NCBI RefSeq assembly: GCF_001949145.1
Contig: NW_019091374.1
Coordinates: forward strand, 1,807,181 to 1,871,180
Direction: 5' to 3'
From: Acanthaster planci
Taxonomy: Eukaryota > Echinodermata > Asteroidea > Valvatida > Acanthasteridae
DNA length: 64,000 nt
A model generated the notes under the pieces. It searched no databases. It was given only the letters and a program-made list of their open reading frames with translations, and was not told where the DNA came from. Position 1 is the stretch's first letter, and every line of letters begins with the position of its first letter. Positions 18,501-30,660 of the stretch are shown piece by piece. The position numbers and the translations under genes are program-made.

Positions 18501-20192
18501 AGAATGCATTCACCTCTGCCAGACCTGCAACAATCATGATGCACATCAGCTGGAAGGCCACGAGAGAAGCCAGGATGGACATGACCAGGTGGGCGATGAT
18601 CTGTAACAAGAATGACCCATCTCTCTTTACCCCTTGACTCCTCAGAAACAGTTCGGTCTCTTTCTAATGAGATATCATGTGCATTTCATGTGCAATCCTT
18701 TAAAGGGTTGTACTGTCTTACCACGCAGTTGTTCTGGTTAGCAGCCGATGCTATGCCAAGAATACCAGCCACGATGAAAAACTAGAAAAGTGAAAAGACA
18801 TTGGGAATATCAAGGCTGTCACAAGAACATGAAGAAAGTCTGAAGATCACTGGACTCATCCGACCTTACTAAACATTAACACATTGGACAAATCTGAAGT
18901 CTCAAGTCCAAGTTGAAGTTTATACCAAACACCCTCTCATATAAACCAATTCCACTGTGCTGGTAATCAGTGCTGTATGGTGCGACCAAAACAGTCCCAT
19001 TTGCACCTAAAAATAATAATGTGCGACCAAATGTTTAATTTTTATCGCCAATAGCAACCATGATTTGAGCCCGTTAGTCGCCCACCTTGTCAGTCATATT
19101 TCACGAACGATCACTGCCCAGTTTTCTTCTACATGTACTGAGCAATGTGTCTCTATAGGCTGGTTTTCTTCTGTCTTACTATGTAGGCCTACACAGTATG
19201 AGCCTACGTGAACTGCGGTGCAGCTTACATGTACATGTACATACACGCACATACAGGTACTAGGTACCTCAGTGGACTGGTTTGTGGTTGCACGCTGTAT
19301 AGAGTGCGTATGGGGAGCTGAGACGTTAAACGTATTCAATAGATGCAGTCTATGCATGCTGCAATTCCAGTGCCGGTACAAAAGGCTCGAATGTAAGGGA
19401 ACAAATGTGCCTCGTCTTTTCTTCCAGCTTTTTTTTCCATATAATATAGGTGCCACTTTTGATTTATTCCACGAGCACAAATCCAAAGCCTGTCTGTCCT
19501 GCGGATAATTGACTGAATAATGTTTGTGTGTGTTTTGTAAGACTACAAGTAACTTGTGTATTTTGCAAATGTGTGTACAGTATGTACAAAAATCGACCTG
19601 GCACCCAACTTTTTTTTTCTAGGAGCCGATGGCTCCTCATTTTAATTTTCTACGTACAGCACCGCTGGTAATAATTTGCGTGTAAAGGCACAAATCAAAA
19701 AGAATTTGATAGATGTTGACCAGATAGAGAACTCTGTCCAATGATGTCAGTTGCACCGTTTAACCACATATAAGTGCAGCCTTAACTGGAATACATTTTT
19801 ACTCATGTGTGCTTGGTCAGTTGGTACATGGAGGTGTCTTAATTTTTTTTTTCAAGAACAAAATGTATTCAAATTCAAACAACATTCACTGAAGGAGGTT
19901 AGAGTTTCAAAGTTCTTACCGCCATGCCACTCCAGATGGGGCTGGCCACCCAAGCATAGTTGCATTCCATGACGATGGCTGCAATACCCAGGCCAACGGT
20001 CAGCACGCCGCACACCAACTGCACATAGCCAGTCTGGCGGGCGGTTGCCACGTTGTAGGTGCTCACGACCGTGTCAGCCGGCTTGGGTTGGGCCTGAACA
20101 GTCTGGTAAGTGATGGTCTGCTGCGGTGGCTGCTGGTTGACTACGGTAGCTTGGGATGGCTGTGCCATGCCCACAGTGTGTAAGGTCGTCAT
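15526..20192 (-). CDS. MS4A/CD20-like four-transmembrane protein
   Basis: Six coding exons on the minus strand: 20192-19920, 18781-18722, 18600-18448, 17412-17281, 16932-16848 and 15680-15526. All have GT-AG borders and compatible phases, giving 285 residues. The N-terminal tail is Gln-rich and cytosolic (about 1-53). Hydrophobic segments fall near 55-75, 84-108, 112-137 and 166-190. Two Cys lie in the loop between segments 3 and 4 (CNREY and ECW), as is usual for the MS4A fold. The tail is rich in Pro, Gln, Gly and Tyr and ends with an APPPYS stretch, a PPxY-type motif that could bind WW domains. MS4A proteins are plasma-membrane or endosomal four-pass proteins tied to signalling and calcium entry. 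The exact orthologue and function are unknown. The start could also be the second Met at 20168. No paralogue is seen beside it. Confidence 0.8.
18240..18305 (+). repeat. tRNA-like sequence, possible SINE relic
   Basis: GTGGTTGAGTGGCTAAGAC resembles an RNA polymerase III A box of Leu/Ser-type tRNAs. GGGTTCTAATCT, about 35 bases on, resembles a degenerate B box. The T-stem does not pair, so this is not a functional tRNA. It lies in intron 3 of the MS4A-like gene. A chance match cannot be excluded. Confidence 0.4.
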
Positions 20193-23100
20193 CGTTTGGC
20201 TTGGCTCAGACTGGAGACACTGAGCAATATAGCGAAAGCCGTCCAGAACAAATTAAGGCCAATTGTCTTCATTCTCCTCACCTCAAAATCCTTCTGAATG
20301 AACCAGTTCAGTATTCCAACAGAAAAATGCCCAAATTGAAGAGTCTCCAAGGTCACTTGGGAACACAATACATGTGACGTCTACCTGATCAGCAAGCCAT
20401 GCCGTGCATGTATGCTGGCTTGCATGAATAACCTTGACTCTTCCAAATACCAAACTGGTTCATTCCCATATTTGAGTGAGGCCACAGAGAAAATAAGTGT
20501 TTCCTTGTATGCTGACAAAAAAATGGGGTTGGCATGGATACATTGTACATGTATGTAGCGGTTACTGGGTATGCTTAGTTCTGAATCTAGCCAGAAATAT
20601 TATGCTGGCAAATTTTCCACATGCCTTGAACCGATTTCATCTTCTTAGGCTGAAAAGGCTGAATTTTTGGGGAAGAATTCTGCATCAAACCACCACAGTT
20701 CTTGAGATTCGTCAATACTAACCCAATTGAAAGGGGGGCAGGAACTGTTAACATTCTTATTTTGGGGGAGATTTTAGGAAAGATGGTTCACTAACAGAAA
20801 GAGTTGCCAACACTCTTGAATTTAACTCAACAAAGTGCATCTTTTGTCAAACGCTGTCACTGAACCCACTGATACCATCAGAGCTAAATTCCCCCTTTTT
20901 GCATGTTTTGGGAGCAGGTGACTACTGTACATGTATGTGATGAAGTAAGGCAGTCAGTTATGGACACATTGCTATCACAGTTCATCCCAGGCCAGAGCGG
21001 TTGACTGCATATCTTTTTTCCTGCAACCCCCAAAGAAAAATTGCCCAATTTTCCTTTTTCTTGTTTTTAAATGGAATCCCAAGTTACTGGTAAAAGCAGT
21101 GCTTCACATACATGTATTATGTTAATCATTGGAGGAAAGCAGAACTATCATAACTATATAGATTAACCATGCTCCACAAGTCCATTCATCAAAAAATCAC
21201 AATCGGTGTTGATCATTTGAAACCAAGCTGACTCCAAGGGGGAAGGAGAGATCTAAACAAGGAAGCATCCCTGAATGCCTTCATTCATCCTAAACCAAGT
21301 CACAAGTACATGTACATGTATGTGTATCTAAAAGGACTGGCACAAATATTCTTTCCTACCAAGAACAACTCAAGACTTCGTCTTCCTACAAACGTTGGGG
21401 AAGCTACTTTTGCCGAGTCCTTTAAATAAAAACTTCAAGGGATAAAACTGTTTTCAGTTCTTAGTGGCCTACAAGTAAAATGATGTACTAGTAAGAGGAC
21501 TTTGCCAAATTTAGGGGTGGTGTCTGACTTGTGACGTGCACCCTGTCTAACGGTCCAGGCAACCATATCTTTCTTCCAACATATCCACACCAATGTAATG
21601 AGCACCTAGGCCTACCCCCGGACTGTGAGGTCCAACGTCCACGTGGGAGCGGGGCAGACATCGGACCCCATCGTTCTGGGGAGAAATGAGCACCATGTCC
21701 CATCATCTTCCTATTTTCTTCAAGTTCTCATTCCCCCCATCATTATCTATAGGCTACATCATTACATGAACCGTCCATTACCACAATTTCACCATCAACA
21801 CACTGATTTAACTTATATTTGTCAGCAGAATGCAAAATCTTAACCATAAGCCTTATCGCTGATACCGCATGGGTAATTTTGCACAATGGTAGAAAGGCAT
21901 TGTGTGAAGGAAAAAGGAGCAAATATTGCCCCGTTTTCCTTCCCACAATGCCTTTCTACCATTGTGCAAAATCATCCATGTGGTATCAGCAATAATGCTG
22001 GTCCATCCAAAATAACCATGCTAACATGCTGAAATGGAAGGACAAATTGAACAGCAAATTAACATCACTGAGCTTGCTCTATAGACAGATAGAGCTAGAG
22101 CAAGCCTTGCTCTTTGCTATGGTAGTCCATCTAGAGGCCTATCATTATGATTGTGCGTGATTAAAATTTCAGCCGCCTGACATGCCTGACTTGATTCTAA
22201 CGCTAAACAACATAAAAAGCCTTACTCAATTCTCAAAGAGGCCTCACATCATAACATTTTAGGGAGTAGGCCTACCCATACCCGTTTTAGCATAAACTGG
22301 AAATGTAGGCCCTGGGCCGGACCCAGGCTTCACTAATAACATGCCTAACAATAAAACAGTAATAGCACAAGAATGTTGCCAAAATGTCATTACACAGTGA
22401 AAAATAAAGAGTAATCGATTCTCAACGGAGACTAAAGATATTTTTATTCATAATTCTTACCGATCCAAATGTTCGTTTGTCAAATTTTGATGTCAACTTG
22501 ATTAAAAAACGCACATTTCTGCCACACAAACGACTGTCGCAAATTCCCCCGACGTCATAAAACTGCAGCTGCAGGTAGGTTTATGCGACTGCCCGTACCG
22601 CCTATACTGAGAAGCCGGTATGCGCTAATATCCTTCACAAAAATTCTGCGAAGGAAGTACAAGTTACAAAGCCTTGTGGGTTGTTGTTTGCCAATGGAAA
22701 TTAACGCCCGATGAATTGTATCCAATGAAAGCTCGAAGAAATACGTCATGCATGCCGAACAAATTGGTTAATCCCTACGCCCTTTGTTGGTGGTGGGGAC
22801 GATAGCGGTACGTTACAGTGAAGTTCAAGTGTGTGTGTGGCTCACCAGCGCCTTGAAACTTGATCTGTTTATTGGGAAAGGCGTCTACGTTGCTAGCCTC
22901 CCGGCCGTCGCGAACATAACAATTCCTGGAATTCACACCTGAAAAATTTCTGAAATTTTGGCTCTTCCGTGAGTTCCACCTTGCACTGAAATGGTATAGA
23001 TGAAAACATTTTGATGCCAGCATTAATTGTGACATAGGCCAATATAATAAATGGAACAGTGTAAACAGCAGAATTGATCACGATGGACAAAGAAATTTTG

Positions 23101-25043
23101 TCTGGGCTCAAGTTCCTAAAAGCTGACATAACACTTAATCCGAGCTCAGGGAGAGTTAGAAGTGGTTGGCAACATGCCAGCTCCAGCAATGAGCATTTTA
23201 AGCCAGCCTACTTGGAAATTTGGCAACAATGTCAGGGTCGGAGTTGTTTCCTATGTTGCCTGGTGACCAAGCCCAACACCCACCATACCCAAACTACACA
23301 AGGTATTACATGAATGTTGATACAAAATGACTCATACTGAAGTCAAACAATTGTTTGTAAGCCGTCAATTTATTATCTTCTCTGCTTGTTCATCACCGGT
23401 TCCTTAATATACACCCTAGGGATCCAGTCTTTGACTTAAGAGCTACTGAGCAAATCTCATTTTTGTTTCATGATCTTGGGCTTCAGAATGAGTCTCAAAG
23501 GTTTAACTTTTGGAACTGAAAGAGTTGGCTCCTTGACTGCACTTCACTGCAGTTTCTATTTCTGGTGCAGAAAATAAAGCTGTGGTGAGCTGGGCAGTCT
23601 CAACTCTGCTAGACTGCTAGCATACTCTCTAAGAGTCCCGACATGAAGACGGGACCTGGATCAGCATCTCCACAGGTGGCAATACTTTTAACAACACCCC
23701 ATGAAAATAATGAGCTTCACGTAGGCACCTTCCAATCTGGAAATATTCTCTATACACTTTTTCTTTCATTTAATATAAACACTATCAACGCACAGGGTGT
23801 TTAGTACAAAATATCAAATAACTGATTGTTATCTGTAATCTTTACGGGTGGCATGAGTGAAAGAGAGGATTTTTTTAAAAAACAATTTCTTTAGCAGCAA
23901 CATACAATCAATCATATGATGTATGTATACACATATGTATACAGGTAATCGTTTATTACTGGCAAATTTACACTCACATAAACTGTCTTACCTTGCCAAA
24001 CTATCCCGTGGCACTTTGTAAATGGGAGGGTACAAACACACCTCTGTATTCAGCCTTGCAAGATGTATAACAATGCCAATTTGGAATCAACCAACAGGGA
24101 AACACATGTAGCTGTTCATTTTTACGGAACCCACATAACAACGGACATTGTCACAAATTATGCCTCAACCTCGTGGAATGACCCATAAACTAACCACTGG
24201 GCCTTACCTACCACTGGGGACAAAATTCTAACCACTGAGGACATTGCAATCTTTGTTCCCTTTGCGTTCTGTCCTTGATCAGGTACAACTATGTACAAAT
24301 ACATGTAAATCTTCTGAGGGTACAGGCTGTTTGACATCGGCTGACCAGTCTTAAATTTGGCCTCGTCCAAATCTTGTGTATATGTATACAATACATGTAG
24401 GTCTTGGTCATTGCTGGTGGCAAACTCTCGGGCCACACATCTTCACAACAGTGAAACAGGAACTGTTATTTCTAAAACCTGTGCCAGAAATGTTGACATA
24501 TCCTATATAGACCTGTACAGAGATTGGTTATCAAACTAAAATACAATCGGCCTGAAACTCTGGCTAATTCTGATTGGCAACCATTTCCCAACCACTGGTC
24601 GATTTTTCCTAGTACCCGCACAGGTTGCCAGTCAAAATCTACCAATAGCTAACAAAAATGAACAAAATAAGGTCAGTGCACTTTGGCCAAGCTGGATGAG
24701 TGGACAAAGAAAACCAGACTAAAATTTACCAACATGTAAATGTCATGTAACTACAGGTACTAACATGTAAATATTAACAGGTCAATGCCTCAAACGCCGA
24801 CATGGCTGAAGCTAAAGTTAATACATGCCTCTTATTGAAAAAAAAAAAGGACAGACCAGGAACAATTTTTTACCAACTAATGGAATTCTTCACAAGCTTT
24901 TGTTCTCCTGCACAATCGAAGACAGGAAAACTGCCACTGTTCAAGTGGGACTGAGTGTTTGAGTATTCAGCACAACCTTAAAGCCCCCCTGCACTTTAAT
25001 ATGTAAATAATTATATAGAGTCTCTATGTTCAGTGTTCTCAAA
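20193..25043. other. Intergenic stretch between the MS4A-like gene and MEA1
   Basis: This is the 5' side of the MS4A-like gene and the 3' side of MEA1, both on the minus strand. No conserved exon was recognised. It holds the long hairpin at 21853-21995. A TTTATT at 23952-23957 is a minus-strand AATAAA that could serve MEA1. A minus-strand frame around 22893-23189 predicts one hydrophobic segment but matches no family I know. The MS4A-like promoter should lie here, but no TATA element was placed with confidence. Confidence 0.4.
21853..21995. repeat. Long imperfect hairpin (inverted repeat), MITE-like
   Basis: The left arm starts near GCTGATACC (21859) and runs through TTTTGCACAATGGTAGAAAG. 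The right arm is its reverse complement and ends GGTATCAGC near 21989. The arms are about 50 bp, with only a few mismatches and a loop of roughly 25-30 bases. No clear target duplication was found. Confidence 0.8.
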
Positions 25044-26843
25044 TCATGTTTTTCCACCTCTGGGTGTCCCACCCGAGTCATGTCTTTTCTCCTCCCTCCC
25101 CCGAATCATCTTTGTCAGCTGCTCCTTCCACTCGTTGTCACCGAGTGCCCTGGCCCAGGGCGGTATGGCCGTGCCTGGTAGCGAGAACCCGGCCATGGCT
25201 TTACGGATCTCATCGTCGGCGGCCATGACCCGGCGCCGGTCCTCCAGGCTTTCCGTTGTGTCAGCAAAGGAGACGACGGTGGACGGGTCGCGGGCCGGTG
25301 GCTGGGCAGGGAGGAGCTTGGCCAGGTGGGCGGGGAGAACAGGTTGTTGCTGCTGCTGTTGCTGGTTGCTTGGTGCTGCGGCACATGCACCATCATCCAC
25401 TGCCTGTGATTAAGTAGGAACCAGGGCAAGATTGAAGTCACCAACGTTTGAACGGTGTTAAAATGACGATCAGCAATAGACTATAACTAAATATGGAACA
25501 CGTACATAATTTTGCACTAGACTGTTGAACCGTGTCATTTGAATTTGATACCTTCCTTGTACTGCCCATGACCCTAAAAGTCCAGTTGTCTAGTCTTTCT
25601 TGGTCAGTGTTATTCTGCTAAAATTTAAACATTATCAGACAAGTAGTCCAGTGACTTTTTCAACAAAATTCAAACCCTAGCACAGTATAATATGTTCATT
25701 ACAAATGAGAATATACTATCATGGGGTTTCGGTGGTGTTCTTTTTATTCAGTGAGAGGTGTGGAAATAGTACCCACTTTAACTCAAATTGCTTGTGCCTG
25801 GCTCATTTCTTAAATACTCAGAAACAAAATATGGCCCAGTGACAAAAAATGCCAACAGGAAATTCTCAAGCGCTTAAAACGTTCACAGGGCAAAAACTGC
25901 ACATGAAACAACAGAGGCTGGACAGAACATGAACATGTATCTCTGGGATCTATGCTGGGCCACACATACACAAAAAATCTGAAGTTCATGCTGTTGTTTT
26001 TGTCAATGTGTGGGCAGCGTTTCTGAACTCAGAGCTCACGCTTGGGCCAGCCGATCAGAAGAGCAAAGAAAACACCTGGCATGTGTGGTATGCACAGAAA
26101 GCAGTACCCAATCTTATCAGGTTCGTCAAAAATACATAGGGAGATTTCAAGGGAATTTGCCAAGATTGACCGAGATACATGTAGATAACTTGAAGCTGCA
26201 GTTACATGTCCACTGAACACACGACTGAGTGTCACTTGACACTTTTTAAGTAACAAAGGAAGTGGCAATTACCGATAGTTCCAGCGACTAGTACATGTAT
26301 ATGTACTTCAGCTCAGTTACGATGAATTGGAAGGGGCTGAAGAATCAGGCTATAGTGCAATTGCATTCACAAGAAGCCATTACATGCACTGTGGTGGCAC
26401 AACGCTCACGGACAGGTGGTGCATGTGTGTCACATGCCTCCTTGACATTACGGTGTGCATGTGAGTGCGGTCTAACAACAGCTCAGTCTATTACCTCATG
26501 GAATATTAATCATCCCCAAATTACATACACGTATCTTGAAACTAAAGTAAGGACCACAGTGTAGTTCTTCAGAACTAAAGATGCATTCTGGGCACACCTC
26601 ATTCTCGCCGAAGTCAAGCTCCTGATCGGCCTCCGGCAACAGCATGTACCCATCTCCTTGTGGCCCCGCCCCTTCCTCAGTACCTTCCTCGTCGCTGTCA
26701 TCCTCCTCGTTGCTTTCGTTTCCCATGGCAATCACCACCTGCGGCATGCCCAAGTCCTCCTGTTCCGAGGAGCCCTTGTCTGGGTCTTCCTCGTTCTGTG
26801 GATCGGGTCCCATCATGGAAATTTGTTTAGCGATGTCGGACAT
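25044..26843 (-). CDS. MEA1: Male-enhanced antigen 1 homologue
   Basis: There are two coding exons on the minus strand, 26843-26598 and 25403-25044, joined in phase 0 and giving 201 residues (human MEA1 is about 185). The ATG is directly preceded by an in-frame TAG, which supports this start. The N-terminal half is very acidic and contains a GYMLLPEAD stretch comparable to the conserved GYSYQPL region of MEA1. The second exon carries a seven-Gln run (about residues 96-102). It then carries the family signature IRKAMAGFSLPGTAIPPWAR, which aligns with the vertebrate KRTMAGVSLP..PAWAR block, followed by W and basic residues. MEA1 is a small conserved protein, named for its high expression in testis, with poorly defined molecular function. 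A non-coding 5' exon may exist upstream, because a CAG acceptor lies 12 bases before the ATG. Confidence 0.88.
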
Positions 26844-29062
26844 CTACTTGCATTCCTGGTCTTGGTGATCAATGAGGAGTTACACAGTTACTAGAGCCTG
26901 GCTTGGCTTTCTCCCAAAAGCCCTTTTGTATGTATGTACAAATATTTCTATACCATTACCAAAACCGACTGGCACAATCAGTGACGAAACTCAGACCTAA
27001 TAAAGAAAAAACATGAAACTTTCAATGAGGAAATCAACACTGAATGAACCAAATTAATATCTGAGACATGAGATTAGACTGGCATGATTTATAAAATTCA
27101 ATAATTTCATGGATTATGATTCCCAAAGCAAGAGTTATCTATGGCAATCCTTACTTGTTATGTGATGCTACTCACTTTTCCCTGCAGTGATCTATAGCCA
27201 TCTGAAAGCAAAAAAGTCACAAAAAGTCAAATTTAGCACTGAATGATTATTGGCTTGGCCTATTCAATTAGGTCCTATTTACATGACAGTTCTCTTTTCT
27301 GAAAGAATTCCATATAATACATTATAAACATCAATTTGGCCTTAAAATATTATAACATTAATTTGTTAACAGCCATCAGAAAGTGATAACAATTAACATC
27401 ATGTCCTAAAAAATGAAATTTATCTAACATGGGTAAGAAAATTCCAACATGTCCAAAGTATTTACGCAACATTAGTTAGAAAACCTTTTTTACAGACAAG
27501 TCTCATAGGTTTGTGTACAGAGGCATCAAGTTTTGTCCGTTCATGGAACTCGTTCCCTTTTTTCGTTTTATTTTTTCAAGAAATGAAAGGGAAAAGTGAC
27601 CTGTCGGAAATACACGCTTTGCCCTTTACCTTTATACTATATCTCGCTTGCCTAGACGCCGGCCAAGCAAAAAACTTCGTTTTGTTGGGGTTGAGTAGGC
27701 CTAGCTTGAAAACTCCAGTTATAAGACAGACCTACAAAAGTGTGAAAGTCTGTATTTACCACGAGTGCTAAACTTACACAAGTGATGCAGCTATGTACAT
27801 GTACATACATGTACAGTACATACGACCTCTCCCGGCGCACCTGATGCAGTCCTATAAATCTTCCAACCACAGCTTCGATCCGAGCTTTGCTCTCAACTGT
27901 TTTGCTTTGCTCTGCATTTTTCAACGTGTAGTCCAAGCCATCAGGTGAAAGTTGGAAAGGGCACGGAGGTAGGAAAAAATCCTTTCAAAACTTTGAAATC
28001 CATTTTGTATAATGTTGCATTTAAAGGCGTAACACGTGAGATAATTGTTCCAAGGTGTACGGTTTATTTTTGCTCAATTGCATAAGAACGCGGTGAGAAT
28101 GTGGATGAAGCAAAGTAGAAAAAGTAACATTAACTGCTTGGGAAAAAAGAACGCGGTGAGGCTCAATTAGTATAGTGCCCGCGGAGAGAGCGAAGGTCAT
28201 CCTGGATGATGCAGCTCATATGCAAATATTGTACATGTACAGGATCACCCGATGTTGTCATGAGATGATGTGTGTGAAAATGTGCAAAAGGGACGGAATC
28301 AGGATGAGCGATGCAGTGATAGCCATTCTTTAAAATTTATTCTCTTCGTTGAATTCAAGGTAGGTTATTTTTGTCAGACTAGGACAAATGTCACCAAAAC
28401 AAGTGATCATGATGATATTGAGATGGTTACCCGTTACAACTAACATGTATCCATACGAATGCACTGGCATAGACACAGGTTCAGGCTGATTGGTTATTGA
28501 TTGATAATGATACGGTATCAGCCCATATTATTGGTATCCCACGGATGCTGGTGATGGAACCCTATCTTTGTCTGCTCAGTTCATGACTATACATGTACCA
28601 ATCATTATTATTTTTTAAAACCAAACTCACTTATGGCAATAGGCCTATCAAAAATGAAAGTTATATCTCATCTAGAATTTTGAAGGATGGGAGTGGCCCT
28701 TTTTCTTGAAGTTTCCTTTTTTATTTCCAAGATGGCAAATTTTTCCAAGGTAGTAGATGGAGGTTGATTTTTTAACTTTCTTGCGGACGCTTTTAAAATG
28801 TTGTGTCTCATGGAGGTATCACCCTATCTTATGCTAACAAAAACATATCAGTAAATTGTGAAATAAGGAACCTAGTAACTGAAGAGCTGAAATACACATA
28901 TTGTGCAAATTACAAAAGAGGCAACCGGCGTGACAAACCTGCTCTAAAAGGAACAGGAGATGGGGTGAAAAGAAGGCTTAAGAAGCACGAGAATCAACTT
29001 GTTTTTTTGCTCATTCTAATGGCAATTTTTCCATCAGGTGTTTACCTTTGACGGTCCTAGCC
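26844..29062. other. Divergent intergenic region between MEA1 (-) and clavesin (+)
   Basis: The two genes point away from each other here, so promoters or 5' UTR exons of both are expected. On the minus strand, an open segment ending CATCAG|GTGCGC near 27843 could be a MEA1 5' exon. It has no in-frame ATG. On the plus strand the clavesin coding exon is preceded by an acceptor CATCAG ending at 29037, so an upstream 5' UTR exon is likely. No core promoter motif was placed with confidence. Confidence 0.4.
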
Positions 29063-30660
29063 ATGAGCTATCATCAGTTGCCACCTTCTTCCAAACTTTC
29101 CCTGGAGACTTGGCAAAAGGCCCAGCAAGAGCTGAACGAGGACACGTCCACCCGAGATGCCTCCATCCAAGCCGTCCGCGACCTGGTCGTCACTAGACCG
29201 GACGTGCGTTTCTTGCGCACCGACGATGCATTTGTCCTCCGCTTCCTGCGTGCCAGGAAATTTGATGTCACTGAGGCATTTAAACTTCTGGCAAGGTACT
29301 TTGACATCCGCTGGAAGAAAGCCCCTCTCCTGGCCAACATCTCAGCCGAGGACACCAGCATCCGTGAGTCTCTCCTCGGGGGATTTCCAGCTGTCTTGGA
29401 AAACATGGACCCCTTTGGCCGCCGGATCATAGTCTTCTTTGTCGCACACTGGGAAGAATGGCTCTTCAGTTATTTCCACATCCTGCAAGCCTTGATGCTG
29501 AGTTTGGAATTTATGCTGGAGGACGAAGACGCCCAGGTCAACGGTTTCAATGTGATCATCGACTGGACTGGGGCGACATTCAAACAATTAGTCTCATATC
29601 TCAACCCGACCACAATGAAACTTACAATTGAGATCTTTCAGGTGAGCTAATGTACATAAACATCATGGCAATATGACCTTTGCCGAAAATGTTAGTGTCT
29701 GAAATTTCCACTAACCCCCTTGCACACTTCTTGAGAGTCACAAAATCCTTGATTCTTTATTGAAACTACGTGGCTAAGCAAGTGGGTCCGTGAGTTTGTC
29801 ATCTTTTTCCAACAGACTTTTTCCCAGAAACATTTTTTTTTCACTTGATCTTGCTGCTTGGATTCTTGTACATTGCACTTCTGACGTTTATTCCCCCTTC
29901 TTTTTTAGGACAGTTTTCCTGGTCGTCTTGGCGGCCTTCATATGATCAATCAGCCATGGTACATTGATGGCGCTCTCAGGATCTGCAAGCCCTTCCTAAA
30001 AGACTCCACAAGAAGAAAGGTCGGACAACATTTGGATGAAGATTTTGGATATTTTGCTTGAAAAAGTGACTTTGTTGCGTCGTTTGTGAAAGTTAGTCTC
30101 AGGATTATGATTCTTACATAATGCAGCCATTGAACCAAAACAATCTTAAAATTTAACAAAACTTTTTTGATGAAAATTTTTCGAGAGAATCTCAGTCTCC
30201 CTGCAGATGTTTGATTTTGTCCTTTCTTGCAGATATATCTCCATGGAAACAACCTGTCCACCCTCCACGCAGAGATACACAAAGAAATGCTGCCAGCCGA
30301 ACTGGGCGGGTCTAACCCACCATACAATCACTTCTCCTGGGCCAAGAAGCTGATTGGCTGCAACTTCAAGCCTAATTTGCATAACACTGCCCCGGTGCAC
30401 CATGGGATCAGCTCTACTTCGGATGAGGAATCGGAAAGGTTGGGCAATTTGTTCATTTGAAAATCTGATTACCATCCAGCTTTCATGCCTGAACATGCAA
30501 ACTTAAGATCCTTATTTCGTCTAATTTTTATTTAACTTTCCTTCATGAACATTCATGCAGGTCTGACCTTCCTTCCAGCTGCTCCAACATTGCTACACTG
30601 GAAGTCAGCAGTACAGAGCAGAAGTCAACAGACAGTAAGCCCCTTATCGCCCTGGAATAG
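29063..30660 (+). CDS. CLVS: Clavesin, CRAL-TRIO domain lipid-binding protein
   Basis: Coding exons are 29063-29641, 29909-30019, 30233-30438 and 30561-30660, all GT-AG with matching phases, giving 331 residues. The CRAL-TRIO N-terminal helical domain (about 15-95) includes RPDVRFLRTDDAF and LRFLRARKFDV. The lipid-binding domain (about 105-265) includes NGFNVIIDWTG, DSFPGRLGGLH, NQPWYI and YLHGNNLSTLH. The tail ends SKPLIALE, matching the PLLALD/PLLSLD end of vertebrate clavesins. That tail and the NQPWYI and LHGNNL motifs separate it from TTPA and TTPAL. Vertebrate clavesins bind PtdIns(3,5)P2 and clathrin on late endosomes and trans-Golgi vesicles, and shape lysosomes in neurons. An acceptor at 29037 leaves a 25-base 5' UTR before the ATG on this exon. 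The gene is single-copy in the window and tail-to-tail with NKAIN. Confidence 0.92.

Noticed and set aside
28803-29051. 82-codon plus-strand frame just before clavesin
   Set aside because: It ends in the clavesin acceptor region, has no homology, and most likely represents intron sequence.
29074-29587. Minus-strand and shifted frames across the clavesin first exon
   Set aside because: They are shadows of the real plus-strand coding exon, which has clear CRAL-TRIO homology.
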